DNA of 64,000 nt, taken from contig NC_061118.1 of assembly GCF_002878395.1 (NCBI RefSeq), positions 3,288,910-3,352,909 on the forward strand, read 5' to 3'. Below are positions 20,041-31,449 of the stretch, piece by piece (positions within the stretch are counted from its first letter, which is position 1; each line of letters starts with the position of its first letter). The notes below the pieces were generated by a model. That model saw only the letters and a program-made list of their open reading frames with translations, was not told where the DNA came from and did no database searches. The translations under genes were made by a program, and so were the position numbers. This DNA is from Capsicum annuum. Taxonomy: Eukaryota; Streptophyta; Magnoliopsida; Solanales; Solanaceae.

Positions 20041-20083
20041 TAATCTCAGCCGTTGATCAAAACCAATCTAATGGCTGAGATTA
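20041..20083. repeat. perfect 11-bp inverted repeat
   Basis: TAATCTCAGCC at 20041-20051 pairs with GGCTGAGATTA at 20073-20083 around a 21-base loop. It lies directly upstream of a CT-rich leader-like stretch. Similar 'atctcagccgttgatc' words are common in plant repeats and gene-flanking DNA. Its role is unknown. Confidence 0.85.
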
Positions 20084-20719
20084 AATTTTTCATTCCCCTC
20101 CTTTTAAAAAAAATAAAAACCCTAATTTTATTTCCACCAAAAACATCTGCCTCTCTCCCTATCTTCTCTCTTCTCTCTCTACACTTTCTCTCTTTCTCTC
20201 TCAAACCAAAACAATCGATGCCACCTCCACCGCCTTCATCGGCAAGCACCGTTAAGCTATTTTTCCCCTCCCCGAGGTTTGTCACCACTGCAAAGCATCC
20301 ATGCAGCTGCCACAGCCATCAACACCAGTCTTCGCAACCGATGGACCTAATAACTTTCATAGGTTAGCAGGATATCATATGTGCGATTGACATCACATCC
20401 AACTTGGTACTCTCAAACATCATCATGGACACTCTCCATGGATATACCTGAGTCAATTCTCTATGAAGGAAGCCTATCTCATTCATCTGACTTTGTAAAG
20501 AATGTGAAATCTTACTTTCGTACAAAAGTCATGGTGCGTGATGATTGCATCAGTCTGGAAGGGGAAGGTGCTCCTAATGTTGTTAGGCTCTTCAAAGGAA
20601 AGCCTGATAGTACTTGTCCTATGAACAAATATGACTGTGACTTGCCAGATCTTGTAATGGTATTATTGCAGCAGGTCTGTCACCTCCTCCTCCCCTTACT
20701 ATTGTGTTTTAATATCTAA
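20084..20719 (+). pseudogene. possible captured host-gene fragment, first part
   Basis: A CT-rich stretch like a plant 5' UTR (20145-20205) is followed by two ORF pieces in different frames, 20053-20367 and 20381-20719. The second encodes WTLSMDIPESILYEGSL, a YFRTKVMVRDD segment and VVRLFKGKPDSTCPMNKYD at about 20432-20640. Composition is balanced and codon use looks gene-like, unlike the surrounding AT-rich DNA. I do not recognise the family. A plausible splice donor (CAG|GTCTGT) lies at about 20671-20679, and the next open stretch may be at 22930. Plant CACTA elements often carry pieces of cellular genes, which would explain it; an element-encoded protein is the alternative. Confidence 0.5.
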
Positions 20720-20899
20720 AAGTGTGATATACTATGAAGAATAGTTCATTTTTAGGCCGGATAAACTTCTGGACCTTCCTTAAAGTGGTCCTTCCTAGAC
20801 ATCTTTTTTATGTTTCCACTTTTCTGTGATTCAGTTGAACCATCCAAGTTCTTTGAATCTTTTTCTATTGTGTTTCCGCATAAAGGACTGTGTTCAAAA

Positions 20900-21118
20900 C
20901 TTTGTATTTAAGTTAATATTGTGGTTGACTAATAGGACTATCAAGTACATTATTGTTCATTACTATCAAGTAAATTTGTATTTAAGCTAGTAATATAGTT
21001 GACTGGTAGGACTAACAAGTTCTTTATTTTTCATTACCGTCAAGTACATTTGTATTTAATTTAGTAATGTGGTTGACTGGTAGGACTAGCATTATTGTTC
21101 ATTACTGTCAAGTTATAT
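20900..21118. repeat. tandem repeat, about 74 bp, nearly three copies
   Basis: The phrase 'gtggttgact(a/g)(a/g)taggact' with 'attactgtcaagta' and 'tttgtatttaa' recurs three times (near 20922, 20997 and 21069). It lies in the putative intron, just before the larger minisatellite. Confidence 0.75.
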
Positions 21119-21209
21119 TTAGTACTCTATTTTAATTTGTTTGTCTGGTTTAACTTGAAACAAAGTTTAACAAAGTGAAGAACATTTTAAAATCTTATGA
21201 TCTCAAATT

Positions 21210-22738
21210 AAAACTCTATATAGTGATCAAGTGTAGTGTTTTGAAATATGTACTAGTGACTTCAAAATGATCAAATGTCATCACTTGAGAAGTGGATTAG
21301 AGACTTGAAAATAGTTTAGTGTGGTTACATGAAAGGTTAACTTAAAAAGGGTTAAGTATAATGACTTCAAGTGTGAATTAGTTATTTGAAAATGATTAAG
21401 TGTAGTGAGTGGAAATGTATACTAGTGACTTGAAAATGATTAAGTGTAGTGACTTGAAGTGTGAATTAGTTACTTGAAAATGGTCAAGCGTAGTTACTTG
21501 AAATATGTACTAGTGAGTCAAAAATGGTTAAGTATGGTGACTTGAAAATGTTTAAGTATAGTGACTTGAAATGTGAATTAGCTTTCTAAAAATGGCTTGA
21601 GTGTAGTGACTTGAAATGTGTACTAATGACTTGAAAATGATTAAGTGTAGTTACTTGAAATTGTGAACTTGTGACTTGAAAATGATTAAGTGTAGTTATT
21701 TGAAATTGTGAACTTGTGACTTGAAAATGGTTAAGTGTTGTCAATTGAAATGTGTACTAATAACTTGAAAATAATAAAGTATAGTTACTTGAAATGTGCA
21801 GCGTTTCAAAATGTGTATTAGTGACTTGAAACTAATTAAGTGTAGTGACTTGAAATGTATACTAGTGACTTTAAAATAATTAAGTGTAGTGACTTGAAAT
21901 GTGTACTAGTGACATGAAAATAGTTAAGTGTAGTTACTTGAAAATGGTTAAGTATAGTGATTTGAAATGTGTACAAGTGACTTGAAAATGATTAAGTGTA
22001 GTTACTTGAAAGTGGTCAAGTATAGTGACTTGAAAATTGTTGATTATTTGAAATGTGAAAGTAGTTATTTGAAAATGGTTAAGTATAATGACATGAAATG
22101 TGAATTAATTATTTGAAAATGGTTTAGTGTAGTGATTTGAAATGTGTACTAGTGACTTGAAAATGATTAAGTGTAGTGCTTTGTAATGTGAATTAGTTAT
22201 TTGAAAATGGTTAAGTTTAATGACTTGAAATGTGTGCAAGTGAGTTGAAAATGGTTAAGTGTAGTTACTTGAAAATTGTCAAGTATAATGACTTGAAATA
22301 TTAATTAATTAGCTATTTGAAAATTATTAAGTGCAGTGACTTGAAAATGATTAAGTGTAGTTATTTGAAATTGCGAACTTGTGACTTGAAAATGGTTAAG
22401 TGTAGTTACTTGAAATTGTGAACTTGTGACTTGAAAATGATTAAGTGTAGTCACTTGAAATGTGTACTAATAACTTGAAAATAATAGTAAAGTATAGTTA
22501 CTTGAAAATTATTAAGTATAATGACTTGAAATGTGAATTACTTAATTGAAAATAGTTAAGTGTAGTGATTTGAAATGTGTACTAGTGATTTGAAAATGTT
22601 TTAAGTGTACTGACTTGCAATGTGAATTAGTTATTTAAAAATGGTTGTGTAGTGACTTGAAGTGTGTAGTAGTGACTTAAAAATGGTGAAGTGTAGTTAC
22701 TTGAAATGTGAATTAGTTACTTGAAAATGGTTAAGTAT
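21210..22738. repeat. degenerate minisatellite, about 44-bp unit made of two related halves
   Basis: The word 'agtgacttgaaa' or a close form recurs throughout. It alternates between a half ending 'atgattaagtgt' (about 24 bp) and a half ending 'tgtgtacta' (about 20 bp). At 44 bp per unit, the 1.5-kb array would hold roughly 34 units. There is no coding potential. It lies inside the presumed intron of the captured fragment. Confidence 0.88.
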
Positions 22739-22929
22739 AGTAACATAGAATTATAATATCAACCCCACTCTTCTATTTCATGTTCAATTAATGTAAGAGA
22801 ATAACAAGATTTTTATTGAAATAGATCTTTCCGTTGTTTTACTACATTATTGCCAATACTCTTTTTGTATTTGCCTTTTTTCTATTGCAACTCTAATCTT
22901 GTCATTTGTCTTCTGTGTATTTTGTTGTA

Positions 22930-23129
22930 GTATCAAGAAATTTAGTACAAGTATCCTCTTGTGGTGGAGAGGTCTTGCTGGACTGTTGGAAGTTAAAAGA
23001 TTTGTTAAATGATGAACACCCATCTCAATAAGACAACTAAGACGATGAAAGTGATGATAACTCTGACGACGTGAATGAAAGTGATTTGAAATATTTTGTT
23101 TTGGACCATTTAAGAATCATACATTATTG
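22930..23129 (+). pseudogene. possible captured-gene fragment, second part (acidic C-terminus)
   Basis: A pyrimidine-rich tract ending 'ttgttgtag' at about 22921-22930 looks like a splice acceptor. One frame then reads VSSCGGEVLLDCWKLKDLLN at about 22951-23010 and continues, after a stop, into a strongly acidic DDESDDNSDD run and a short tail ending in TGA at about 23129. I do not recognise it. Linking it to 20381-20719 rests on the splice-like signals only. Confidence 0.4.
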
Positions 23130-23239
23130 ATGTGGATGTTTTGAAAATTTTTTTCTTAGCTGTAATTATTTACATTAGACTTGTATTGAATGATGTTTTT
23201 AGAATTATTGAAGATTTTGAATAGATTTTTGATTAATTA

Positions 23240-23865
23240 TGAAATATTTGTAGTAATTTACGTGGATTATTATTTGAGAATTTTCATGGGGACATGAATG
23301 CTAAATATTCATGAAAATTTTCTTGAAAGAATTTGTTCTTGTAGATTTATTTGGGGCATTTCATATGAATTTTTTCTGGAAAATTGTTCGTGGAAAATAA
23401 TTAGCAAATTTTTTTCCTGGAAATCCCCAGGTAAAATTCCCTTTTTATGAAATTTTATCAAATAATTTATGCAAAATTTTGATAGTTAATCGCAAATAAA
23501 TCCGCAAATAACATACCTGCGGATTTATTTTCGTTGCTAAATTACCTAGGGATTTACTTGGGAATCTTCGTGGGGAATAATTTATGAATTTTTTCATGAA
23601 AATCCGCAGGTAAAATCCTTTTTTTATGAAATTTTACCAAATAATTCATGCAAAAATTTGATAGTTAATCGCAAATAAATCCGCAAATAACGTACCTGCA
23701 GATTTATTTTCATATCTAAATTACCTAGGAATTTTATAAATCCGCAGGTAATAATTACCTACGAAGGTATTTCCTTTGGATTCTAATTGGTAAGTAAATC
23801 CGTAGGTAATCAAATTACCTGGGGATTGTATCACATCATCCCTATGAAAATCCTCAAGTAATAAG
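23240..23865. repeat. CACTA right subterminal repeats, including a 179-bp duplication
   Basis: The words 'aaatccgcaggtaa', 'aaatccccaggtaaa' and 'ttacctgcggattt' recur in both orientations, as in the left array. The landmark 'gatagttaatcgcaaata' occurs at 23481 and 23660, giving a 179-bp tandem period. The unit differs from the 253-bp left unit although the core motif is the same. Confidence 0.85.
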
Positions 23866-23884
23866 CAGTTTTCTAGTATTGAAA
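23866..23884 (-). repeat. CACTA right terminal inverted repeat with AAA target duplication
   Basis: CAGTTTTCTAGTATTG at 23866-23881 is the reverse complement of the left end with one mismatch. AAA (23882-23884) repeats the left flank. Confidence 0.92.
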
Positions 23885-24760
23885 GTCGCATGGGTTCCCT
23901 ATTTCGATTATATCTGATCATGGTACACATTTTTTTAGCTCATTTCTAGCGATCTTTTCAGAAAGGGTTGGGGACTAAGGTTAGTCTTAGTACAATATTT
24001 TATCTGTAGATGGGGGGCGAGTAGAGAGGACTATACAGACATTGCAGGACATGCTTCATGCATGTGTGTTTGTTATTATGGCAATTGGGTTAAGCATCTA
24101 CCTTTGGTAGAGTTTGCTTACAACAGTAGCTATCATTCAAGTATTAGGATGGCCTATTTTAAGGCATTGTATCATAGGTGGTGTAGATCTCCTATTGGAT
24201 GGTTTGAGCTTTGTGAGGCGGATATGTTCAGTCCGAATTTTGTTTATAATTCTATAGGAAAGGTAAAGGTGATTTATAATAGGCTTAAGGCTATCTAAAC
24301 TCACCAAAGTCCTATGCAGATATGAGGCGTAGAGATTTGGAATTTGAGGTTGGTGATAAAGTATTCCTAAAGGTATCTCCCATGAAGGGAGTGATGCAGT
24401 TCCCTAAAAAAAAAAGATCAGTCCCTAGTATGTTAGTCCTTATGCAATTTTGTAGAGGGATTGTAACATGGCATGTGAATTGGAGTTCCTTATAGTTTAA
24501 ACTCCATTCATCAGGTATTTCATGTCTCTATGTTGAGCGAGTGTCTTGGTGATCCTTCTTTGGTGGTTCCTTTGGAAGGATTGGATATCTCAAAGTCTTT
24601 GCCTTATATAGAGGTCCCAATTGAGTTATTGGATCAGCAGGTTCATCGGTTATAGACCAAGGATGTTGCCTCGGTTAAGGTTATGTGGTGGAACCACAAG
24701 GTGGAAGATGCTAAATGGGTTCAAATATCCGCATTTGTTTTTTCCTCTAGATATTTTTAC
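23885..24760 (+). pseudogene. Ty3/gypsy integrase, right half after the CACTA insertion
   Basis: This continues the integrase cut at 6588. Following core text includes SLSTIFYP near 23985, DGQVERTIQTLQDMLHAC near 24010-24065, then WVKHLPLVEFAYNSSYHSSI, and RSPIGWFELCEADMF at about 24186-24230. The integrase C-terminal segment DLEFEVGDKVFLKVSPMKGV lies at about 24334-24395. The final run ending YPHLF at about 24727-24741 is the usual end of Tekay/Del-type Pol. Stops and frameshifts are frequent (for example at 24296 and around 24400). Confidence 0.9.
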
Positions 24761-24789
24761 TAAAGTTATGTATACTGTACATATGTATC

Positions 24790-25713
24790 ATGGAGAGAGA
24801 AGGGTAATTGGCAATCCCCTACTCTTACGGTATCTCTAATTTATGCTGCTACATATAATGGGACCCATTTAGGGGGTATACTATACCCATAGATCTCATG
24901 GGTAATTCTAGGATGGTCAAGCTACACATACCCAAGTTGATGGTTTAAAGACATGCTAAACCCAACTCCCTTTCCCGACATGGTTGTATATATATATGTT
25001 TGGTTTGTATGCATATGGTTTGTTTACTTAGTTTTATTTGATGAAATTATTTTATCCTTATCCTGAGTTCATGCTAGCGTTCACCCGCTAACCCATCTTT
25101 GGGTAGCTGTATCTCTACGCGATGAAGGAACCAACCATTCTACTCATCCTACTTAGTGATCTGATTTGGGATCAGCTATTGGATTAAAGTGGTGATATTT
25201 CATATTCTGGAAGTCTTCTTTTCATATCATGGATACCTTTACATACTTTGGTTTATTTATGGATATTAATTTTGGTTATGGTTTAGGGTATGTACCAACC
25301 AGATATTGTTATTCTTTTGGTTAGAGGCTTTGTGGAACTACTATGGGTGGGATCAGTATTGGTGTCAGCTTTAGTATTGGCATTGGTATTGTGGTTGATA
25401 CCTTTAGACTGAATTTATGATTTTTCCATACTCTTTTATTTTGGATTATATAATTACATCGAAACTCTTATGGTTTTGATTTTGGATTATGGTTTTGTTT
25501 GTTATTGGTTATCGGTTTGGCTCGCTTAGGTGGTAATAGTCATAGACCTATCCCAACGCCTTGTATTAAACAATAACATTATCTTGATATATGTTTGGAA
25601 TTCATCCAACTCAGGGTATGCGTATAGGAGATTGGGTTGGGTAATGGGGGTGGTCCCCGATCTTGGATGGACTTGGGATGCCCATTACGACAAGGCCCGA
25701 GTTGGGGTCGTGT
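24790..25713 (+). repeat. degenerate gypsy 3' LTR-like region
   Basis: A purine-rich stretch near 24789-24803 is followed by noncoding DNA with the style of the second half of a solanaceous gypsy LTR, ending near 'gggtcgtgtca' at about 25703-25713. It follows the Pol end directly, as a 3' LTR should. The start cannot be set, and no matching 5' LTR was proven, although 4020-5741 is a candidate. The ORFs 24621-24839 and 25530-25724 have no domain. Confidence 0.5.
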
Positions 25714-26522
25714 CAATATCATAACTAAGTCAAAGTACTAAAACAAACCTGAAACATCTGTGATACTACTATACATTGTAAGTAATTAAACCGGAATAAC
25801 AATATAACACAATGCATAAACACATGCCAACATCACCGTACAATATAAGCAAAAAAATCATAATAATAATAAAGCATCACAAGGAATCATACAAGCAATC
25901 ACAAACTACAAAATTGGCTCCCATATGACAATTGGTGAGGAAAGTTAATAAAACATCAAAGACTCCTATATACCTAGAGAGTACACTCAAATATACAACA
26001 AAGTAGCCATTTATCATTTACAAATAACCAACTCGTTATTTAATCATCATTCAACAATTTATCATCAATCAGTCATTTATCAACATTTGACAAAGTACCC
26101 ATATTACATCATATTACCATAATTTAACAACCTTATCATTGATACTCACTAGCCACAATTTAATCGATGACCATCTCTTATTAACTAATCCATTGAATAA
26201 CCTGTCATCACTCAATAACTACTCACTAAATATTCGCTAATCACTATTCGCTAGTTAACATTATTTATCAACTAGGATCATTTATTAACTAATCATAATT
26301 TACCATCTAATCCTTGTTTATCAACTAGTCATGATAATTCTCTTAAATAATATCTACCACTTATCTTTATTTATCATTAATCATCAACTATACCACTTAA
26401 TAATCACTTATCACTAATAAAAAATTATCATTAATCCTCACAAGTCCACTAATTATCATTTTTGCCACTTATGGAAAATATCCAGAATCTCAAATATAAA
26501 TATCATACCAAACTACATGGAA

Positions 26523-26559
<37 letters not shown>

Positions 26560-27365
26560 TACATATTATAGTATCCATAAATAGGGCATAGAAGGACACA
26601 AACCGATAGATTAGGCATAGGCACATCAATATAATCATCTTCCCATGTTTATGATATCAAGATATCATCACAATTATGCTCCGGCCTTGTCATGTATCAT
26701 ATATTATCATAATTATTCTTCGGCCTTTTCGAGTATCAATAGATCATCATAATCACCCTTCAGCGTTGTTGGGTATCAATATATCATCATAAACCTCCTC
26801 TGTCTTTGTTGGGTATCAATATATCATCATAATCATTCTTTGGACTTGTTTAGTATTAATATATCATCATAATTGTCCTCTGGCCTTGTCGAGTATCAAT
26901 ATAACATCATAATATCCGGAATTGAACTGGTAGCCACATCATCATAGTTGGTGGCAAAATTAATAGCATAAATGATCATATAATCAAGCATCATGATTTA
27001 AAGCATAATTAATAGCATAACTTCCCATATAATCAATAAGGATGACTTCTAACATAAATCATGGCACATTTGCAAATATTATCAATAGGGATTTTCAAGC
27101 ATAATTTCTTAGTATAATCATAAGAAATTTCATGAACAATGACATTTCAATTGTATATTCAAAGGATTATTATTAGCATAAAAAATAGCTTATCAATATA
27201 TAATCCATGGAATTATCTATAGCTAATTCATAGCATATTCAATAATATAATTCATGGCTTAGACAATATCATAGTCAGGGGCTCATTCAATGGTACATTC
27301 TATAGTTCAATCAATAGAAAAAATAATAGCATAGTTAATAGCTCATGATAAGCTTAACTAATTGA
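25714..27365 (-). repeat. antisense gypsy LTR, lower part, split by an Athila-like element
   Basis: This is AT-rich antisense LTR text without genes. It is cut at 27365 by the Athila-like element and seems to resume at 36465. An (AT)n run lies at about 26527-26556, and a 45-bp tandem array at 26640-26925. The assignment as one LTR with 36465-38249 rests on position and style. Confidence 0.5.
26640..26925. repeat. tandem repeat, about 46 bp, six degenerate copies
   Basis: The unit reads roughly 'ggccttgtcgagtatcaat' + 'atatcatcataatcatcctt'. Copies follow each other from about 26640 to 26925, with substitutions in each. It lies in the antisense LTR. Confidence 0.85.
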
Positions 27366-28869
27366 TGTGCTATAGAAATATAGTAGTTTTGATGCTTAAA
27401 ATGACAAAAATATGCAAGTTTTTGAGGAATTTTTCTTAGATTTTATCTGTTTTGGTTATATTTTCAGGAAACCATATTTGGAATGATAAGTTCATGAAAA
27501 GGGTTAAAAAAAAAGGTGATTTTGGTTACTTTTGGAGTGATTATGGATAATTGGAATATTTTCGAACTTGATCATTATTAATGCATGTTGGATATTCAAA
27601 GCAGAGGTGAAAAAGTTACTCTCGACACTTACCAAGTCAACATGTGGCGTAAGAAGGACCTATGGACCGCATGTACATAAAGTAGGTGTTGAAAAGTAAA
27701 AATCCCAAGAGCTCAACGTTGTATGATTTTTGCTCCTGCTACCTTCTCCTTCTACCTTTTCCCTGTGCCAGGGTTGCAGGCAGTACCTATGCCTTTTCAG
27801 ACCACGTATGCAGGAAACGGGTAGCCACCGACTTGATTTCTCCTATTTCATTTAGGCTTAGTTTTTAGGTTTTTTCTTGTACTATAAATACCTTTGATGT
27901 ACTTTTTATCCAGAGATATATTAGAGATCGAGATTTGATACTTTTAAAACTTAGAAACATAATTTTATTTTGCTTGATTATTCATTTTAAGGTTGTGGGT
28001 TTTCTTTTGTCTTATCATTGTGATTTTATCTTTAGTTTCCAGCATTAATGCTACTGATTCCTTTGTAATAATGAGTAGCTAAAGCCCATTCCTAGGGTTG
28101 TGGAAACTCTGGAAAATTGTTTAACTAGGTAAAGTTCTATTATTGATGGGAAACCAATACCCAGGGCATACATTGCTTTCTCTTTATTATAATAGTTGCC
28201 TGTGTGGTTGCAAATGTTAGCATCCTGCCTAGATATTACTTCTTATTCTAATAAAAGGGGTAGTAACTAGGAAAAGATAAAGATAACAATAATTTAGGGT
28301 TTTAATAGTTGATATGTTGAAGCATAAGGGTATATGTGAATGATTATCAGCCTTCATCTAATAACTTGCCACTCAAAAGGTGATAGTTAACTGGGACCAG
28401 GGTAAGGGTTAGTTAGCCTTCATTTAATAATTTGAAACTCAAAAGGTGATATTTGACTGGGATCAGGTTAATGATTAATAACACAACACTCTTAAACTCA
28501 ATAATTAAAGGGTGAAAATGTTCTACTGGTCTAAGAGACTATAAGAGGTACATAACTTATTGGTTCTGCATGCAAGGTATAGGTTGGTTCAACAACGCAC
28601 GATAAACCTATAAAGTTTAGATGTTAGGGGGAACACCATCCTAGTATTCACCCATAACTGATTTTAACCAGAGTTAATATTGTTACTTGCTTCGAGATTA
28701 TTACAAATAAATTCCCTTATTTACTTTTTAGTATTTCCTGTAGACTACAACTGCAGATAGCTACGATCCATGTGCTTCTTTGGAATTCGAATACAACCTA
28801 TATTGGGTTACTATATCTTGACAGTGACCGTATTATCTCCAAAAATAAGGTATTTCTTGGATGGTATCA
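27366..28869 (+). repeat. 5' LTR of the sense Athila-like element
   Basis: It starts TGTGCTATAG and ends near GGTATCA. A TATA-like 'tataaatacc' lies at about 27881-27891. It carries the partial hairpin phrase 'gacctatggaccgcatgt' near 27656. The 3' copy is 34961-36464. Confidence 0.8.
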
Positions 28870-28876
28870 AACAAAT

Positions 28877-28896
28877 CAACGTCATTGCTAGGGAAC
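28877..28896 (+). promoter_or_regulatory. degenerate primer-binding site (Asp-tRNA type)
   Basis: The text 'tcaacgtcattgctagggaa' resembles the Athila/Tat consensus that starts TGGCGCC and ends CCGGGGA, with several substitutions. It lies just after the 5' LTR. Confidence 0.7.
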
Positions 28897-29029
28897 ATAG
28901 TGTTGATTTATTGATTGAAGTTGTTGCTATTTTCAGGTTTATCTTTTCATATTCTTTATTGGGCATACACTGGTGTATGCGTATTACAAAGAGTAAAAGC
29001 AATCCCTTACTCCCATTGATTTCATAGAT

Positions 29030-30480
29030 GATCCTACAACCACAAAGTTTGATGTCAAAAGCAAGGAGGTACAATCTTTATCAAGAGGGCGTTCAAGATA
29101 TTATTGAGAGATAGACAGTAGAACCTCGAGAATTACTCGATGGAAATCAGATTAGGAGCTGACCTCAAGAGATCCCAGCATGTCAGTTTGTTTTTCCATA
29201 TGTCAATAATGAAGAAGATTTGTGATACGATGAACCAGCTGATACAAGAACTATTATCCCTCATGCCTTATCTCCTGATGTGAAATTAAATATCTCCAGC
29301 GCTATGATTTAGATCTTATACTTAAAGGATGTGTTTACAAGGTTTCTAATAGATAATGCAAACATGCACCTAGGAAATTTTATTGAGATATACACTTCAT
29401 ACACCATCCCAGGGGTAGATCAGGAGGCACTAAGATTAGGGCTTTTTCCTTTCTCACTTACTTGAGAAACATCATTATGGTTCAAGAAACTACCAAGAGA
29501 AACTATTACTATATGGAAGGTTCTATGCAAATATTTCTTGAATAGGTTCTTTCCTCCATCTAGGCTATTGCATCTCAAGAGTGATATTTATAATTTTGGG
29601 TAACTGAATTTAGAATTGTTGCATGATGCAAGGTTCTGATTAAAGAAGACATTAAGTATGGTACCCAAACACCAGATATCTGGGATTAGCTTATCAGTGA
29701 TATTCTATATAGCCCTAACTAGTAATTCAAGAGCGATGGCAGATACTATTTCTAGAAGAGCCTTCTTGAGATTTACATGGAGATAGCTTCGGGTATTAGT
29801 GATCAAATCTCATTAAATAACTTGTGGTGGAAAACTCAAGAGGTTTAGAAAGGTTCTGATATTTATGAAATTAGAGTTTCCAGTACACAGAGAGTACTTG
29901 AGGATGCTGTAGCCTAGGAGATTTCATTATTATAGATAGAAATTAGTGAGTTGGTCCAGTAATTTTCAACCGTCAAATTTTTAAAAGTGCATAAATTTAG
30001 GTTATCTAAGGAGGCAAAGTGTATGGATCATTAGTTGATGGGTTTCCAAGCCCAAGGGCAAGGGAATCAATATAAGAATTATCATGATGAGAGATATACG
30101 AACAATCCACTTAGTAGATAAGAGGTAAAGTCTAGAATAGAAGAGATGTGGACAATGTTGATGTACGGTTAAAGAGACATGCAGTTTGCTTTAAAGAACT
30201 TGAAGAATTATTTTTTTGATTATCCTAAAAAGATCAATCACATAAAACTTCAATTAAGCAGTTATAGCATCAGTATGGGCAAATCTCTATCATTATCACT
30301 GAGAGATAGTTAGAAGTAGTAACTCATGATAATATTTTACATCCTCCGACACTTTTTCACTGTATAGCCATTGATACTTTGGATGATTCTTCACCTGATG
30401 AGCACTATTTTTCTATGATGATTGAGAAAAAAAAGAAAGATGATGATATTGAAAAACTACTTGAGGTAGGGTTTGAGAAG
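29030..30480 (+). pseudogene. Athila-like gag remnant
   Basis: A gag core is readable at about 29400-29590: LRLGLFPFSL, then SLWFKKLP, WKVLCKYFLNRFFPPSRL and LKSDIYNF, the typical helical core of Athila gag. The later part (30010-30480) gives GNQYKNYHDERYTNNP-like and acidic text. Many stops interrupt it. Gag would form the retrotransposon particle. Confidence 0.8.
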
Positions 30481-30489
30481 TTGAGTTGT

Positions 30490-31250
30490 ATGGATGATAA
30501 TTTCGATAGTGATGTTGATGCTAACTGTAGTCGATGTATTTAGCTTAAGTTTTCATACAAATTCAGTTGAAAATAAAGGATATCTAGGTGTAGTCAACAT
30601 TCCATATTCTTTTGGACTGTATGAGATTAGTCAGGCCCTATGTCATAGTAGAGTAACATTAAATTTCATTCCATTGGTGATATATAAGGTCTTGGGGTTA
30701 GCCAAAATACATCCTTCCGCAGCAAGGCCATTGATGCCGAATTCATCAGTAAATAAGCCAGTAGGTATCATGCATAATGTGGAAGTGAAAGTAATATCAT
30801 TCACTTATCCGATAGATTTCATGATTCTAGATTGTGAAGTAAAATACCCATTCTCCAATTATTTTGAGTAGACCCTTCCTAGCTACTGGTAGGGTATTAA
30901 TTGAAATGGATTTGGAAGAGATCACCTTCAAGTGGAATAAAGAGCAAATTGTTTTGAATATATGCATGACTGTATAGTAACAAGATGATATGCGAGTTGT
31001 AGCAGTGATAGATGCGGTGGATGATGATATGATCATAATTGATGTGCCTATTGAGGAAAGATTAGGGCTAGAATCCTTGGCCGCGGTAATCATATACTTT
31101 GACGATGATGGAATAGCTGACTATGATGAGATAGTTCATGATCTACATGTCATGGACTTTTACAAGTATCCCCCTAAGAAGGTCGATCTTAACTTAAAGA
31201 ATAGAACCACACCTCCTGTGAGACCATCAATTGAAGAACACCAGTATTAG
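30490..31250 (+). pseudogene. Athila-like protease region
   Basis: Readable pieces include NIPYSFGLYEISQALC at about 30598-30645, IPLVIYKVLGLAK, the NKPVGIMHNVEVKVISF run and YPIDFMILDCEV at about 30806-30841, the order seen in Athila proteases. The expected catalytic D-(L/S)-G-A motif after the QALC run is replaced by HSRV (about 30646-30660), so the active site is lost. The further ORF at 30990-31250 (acidic, MIIIDVPIEERLG) is the linker to RT. Confidence 0.8.
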
Positions 31251-31449
31251 AATTGAAGGTCCTCCTACCTAATTCATAGTATGCATTCTTGGGGACCAAC
31301 AATAACTTATGAGTGACCATTGTAGAAGATATGGTAGGCATACAAGTGGAGGCTTCGATATCAGTATTACAAAAATTTAAGAAGGCTATGAAATATACCA
31401 TTACTATGATTGTGGGGATCCCACCAAGTATATGCACGCATAAGATATA

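Larger units (their letters stand above)
6589..23881. mobile_element. CACTA-type (En/Spm superfamily) DNA transposon, carrying a nested virus
   Basis: The left end begins CACTACTAGAAAACTG and the right end is its reverse complement with one mismatch. Both flanks carry AAA (6586-6588 and 23882-23884), the 3-bp target duplication typical of CACTA elements. The disrupted gypsy integrase reads on across the two flanks, which independently confirms the ends. Both ends carry subterminal repeats built on 'ttacctgcggattt' and its complement. Total length is 17,293 bp; without the pararetroviral insert it is about 8.8 kb. No TNPD/transposase-like domain was recognised, so the element is probably nonautonomous. 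Its cargo seems to be a host-gene-like fragment at 20084-23130. Confidence 0.92.

Noticed and set aside
21210..22738. Possible CRISPR-like or satellite array
   Set aside because: There are no unique spacers between conserved repeats; both halves of the unit are related and decayed. It is a minisatellite in a plant transposon.
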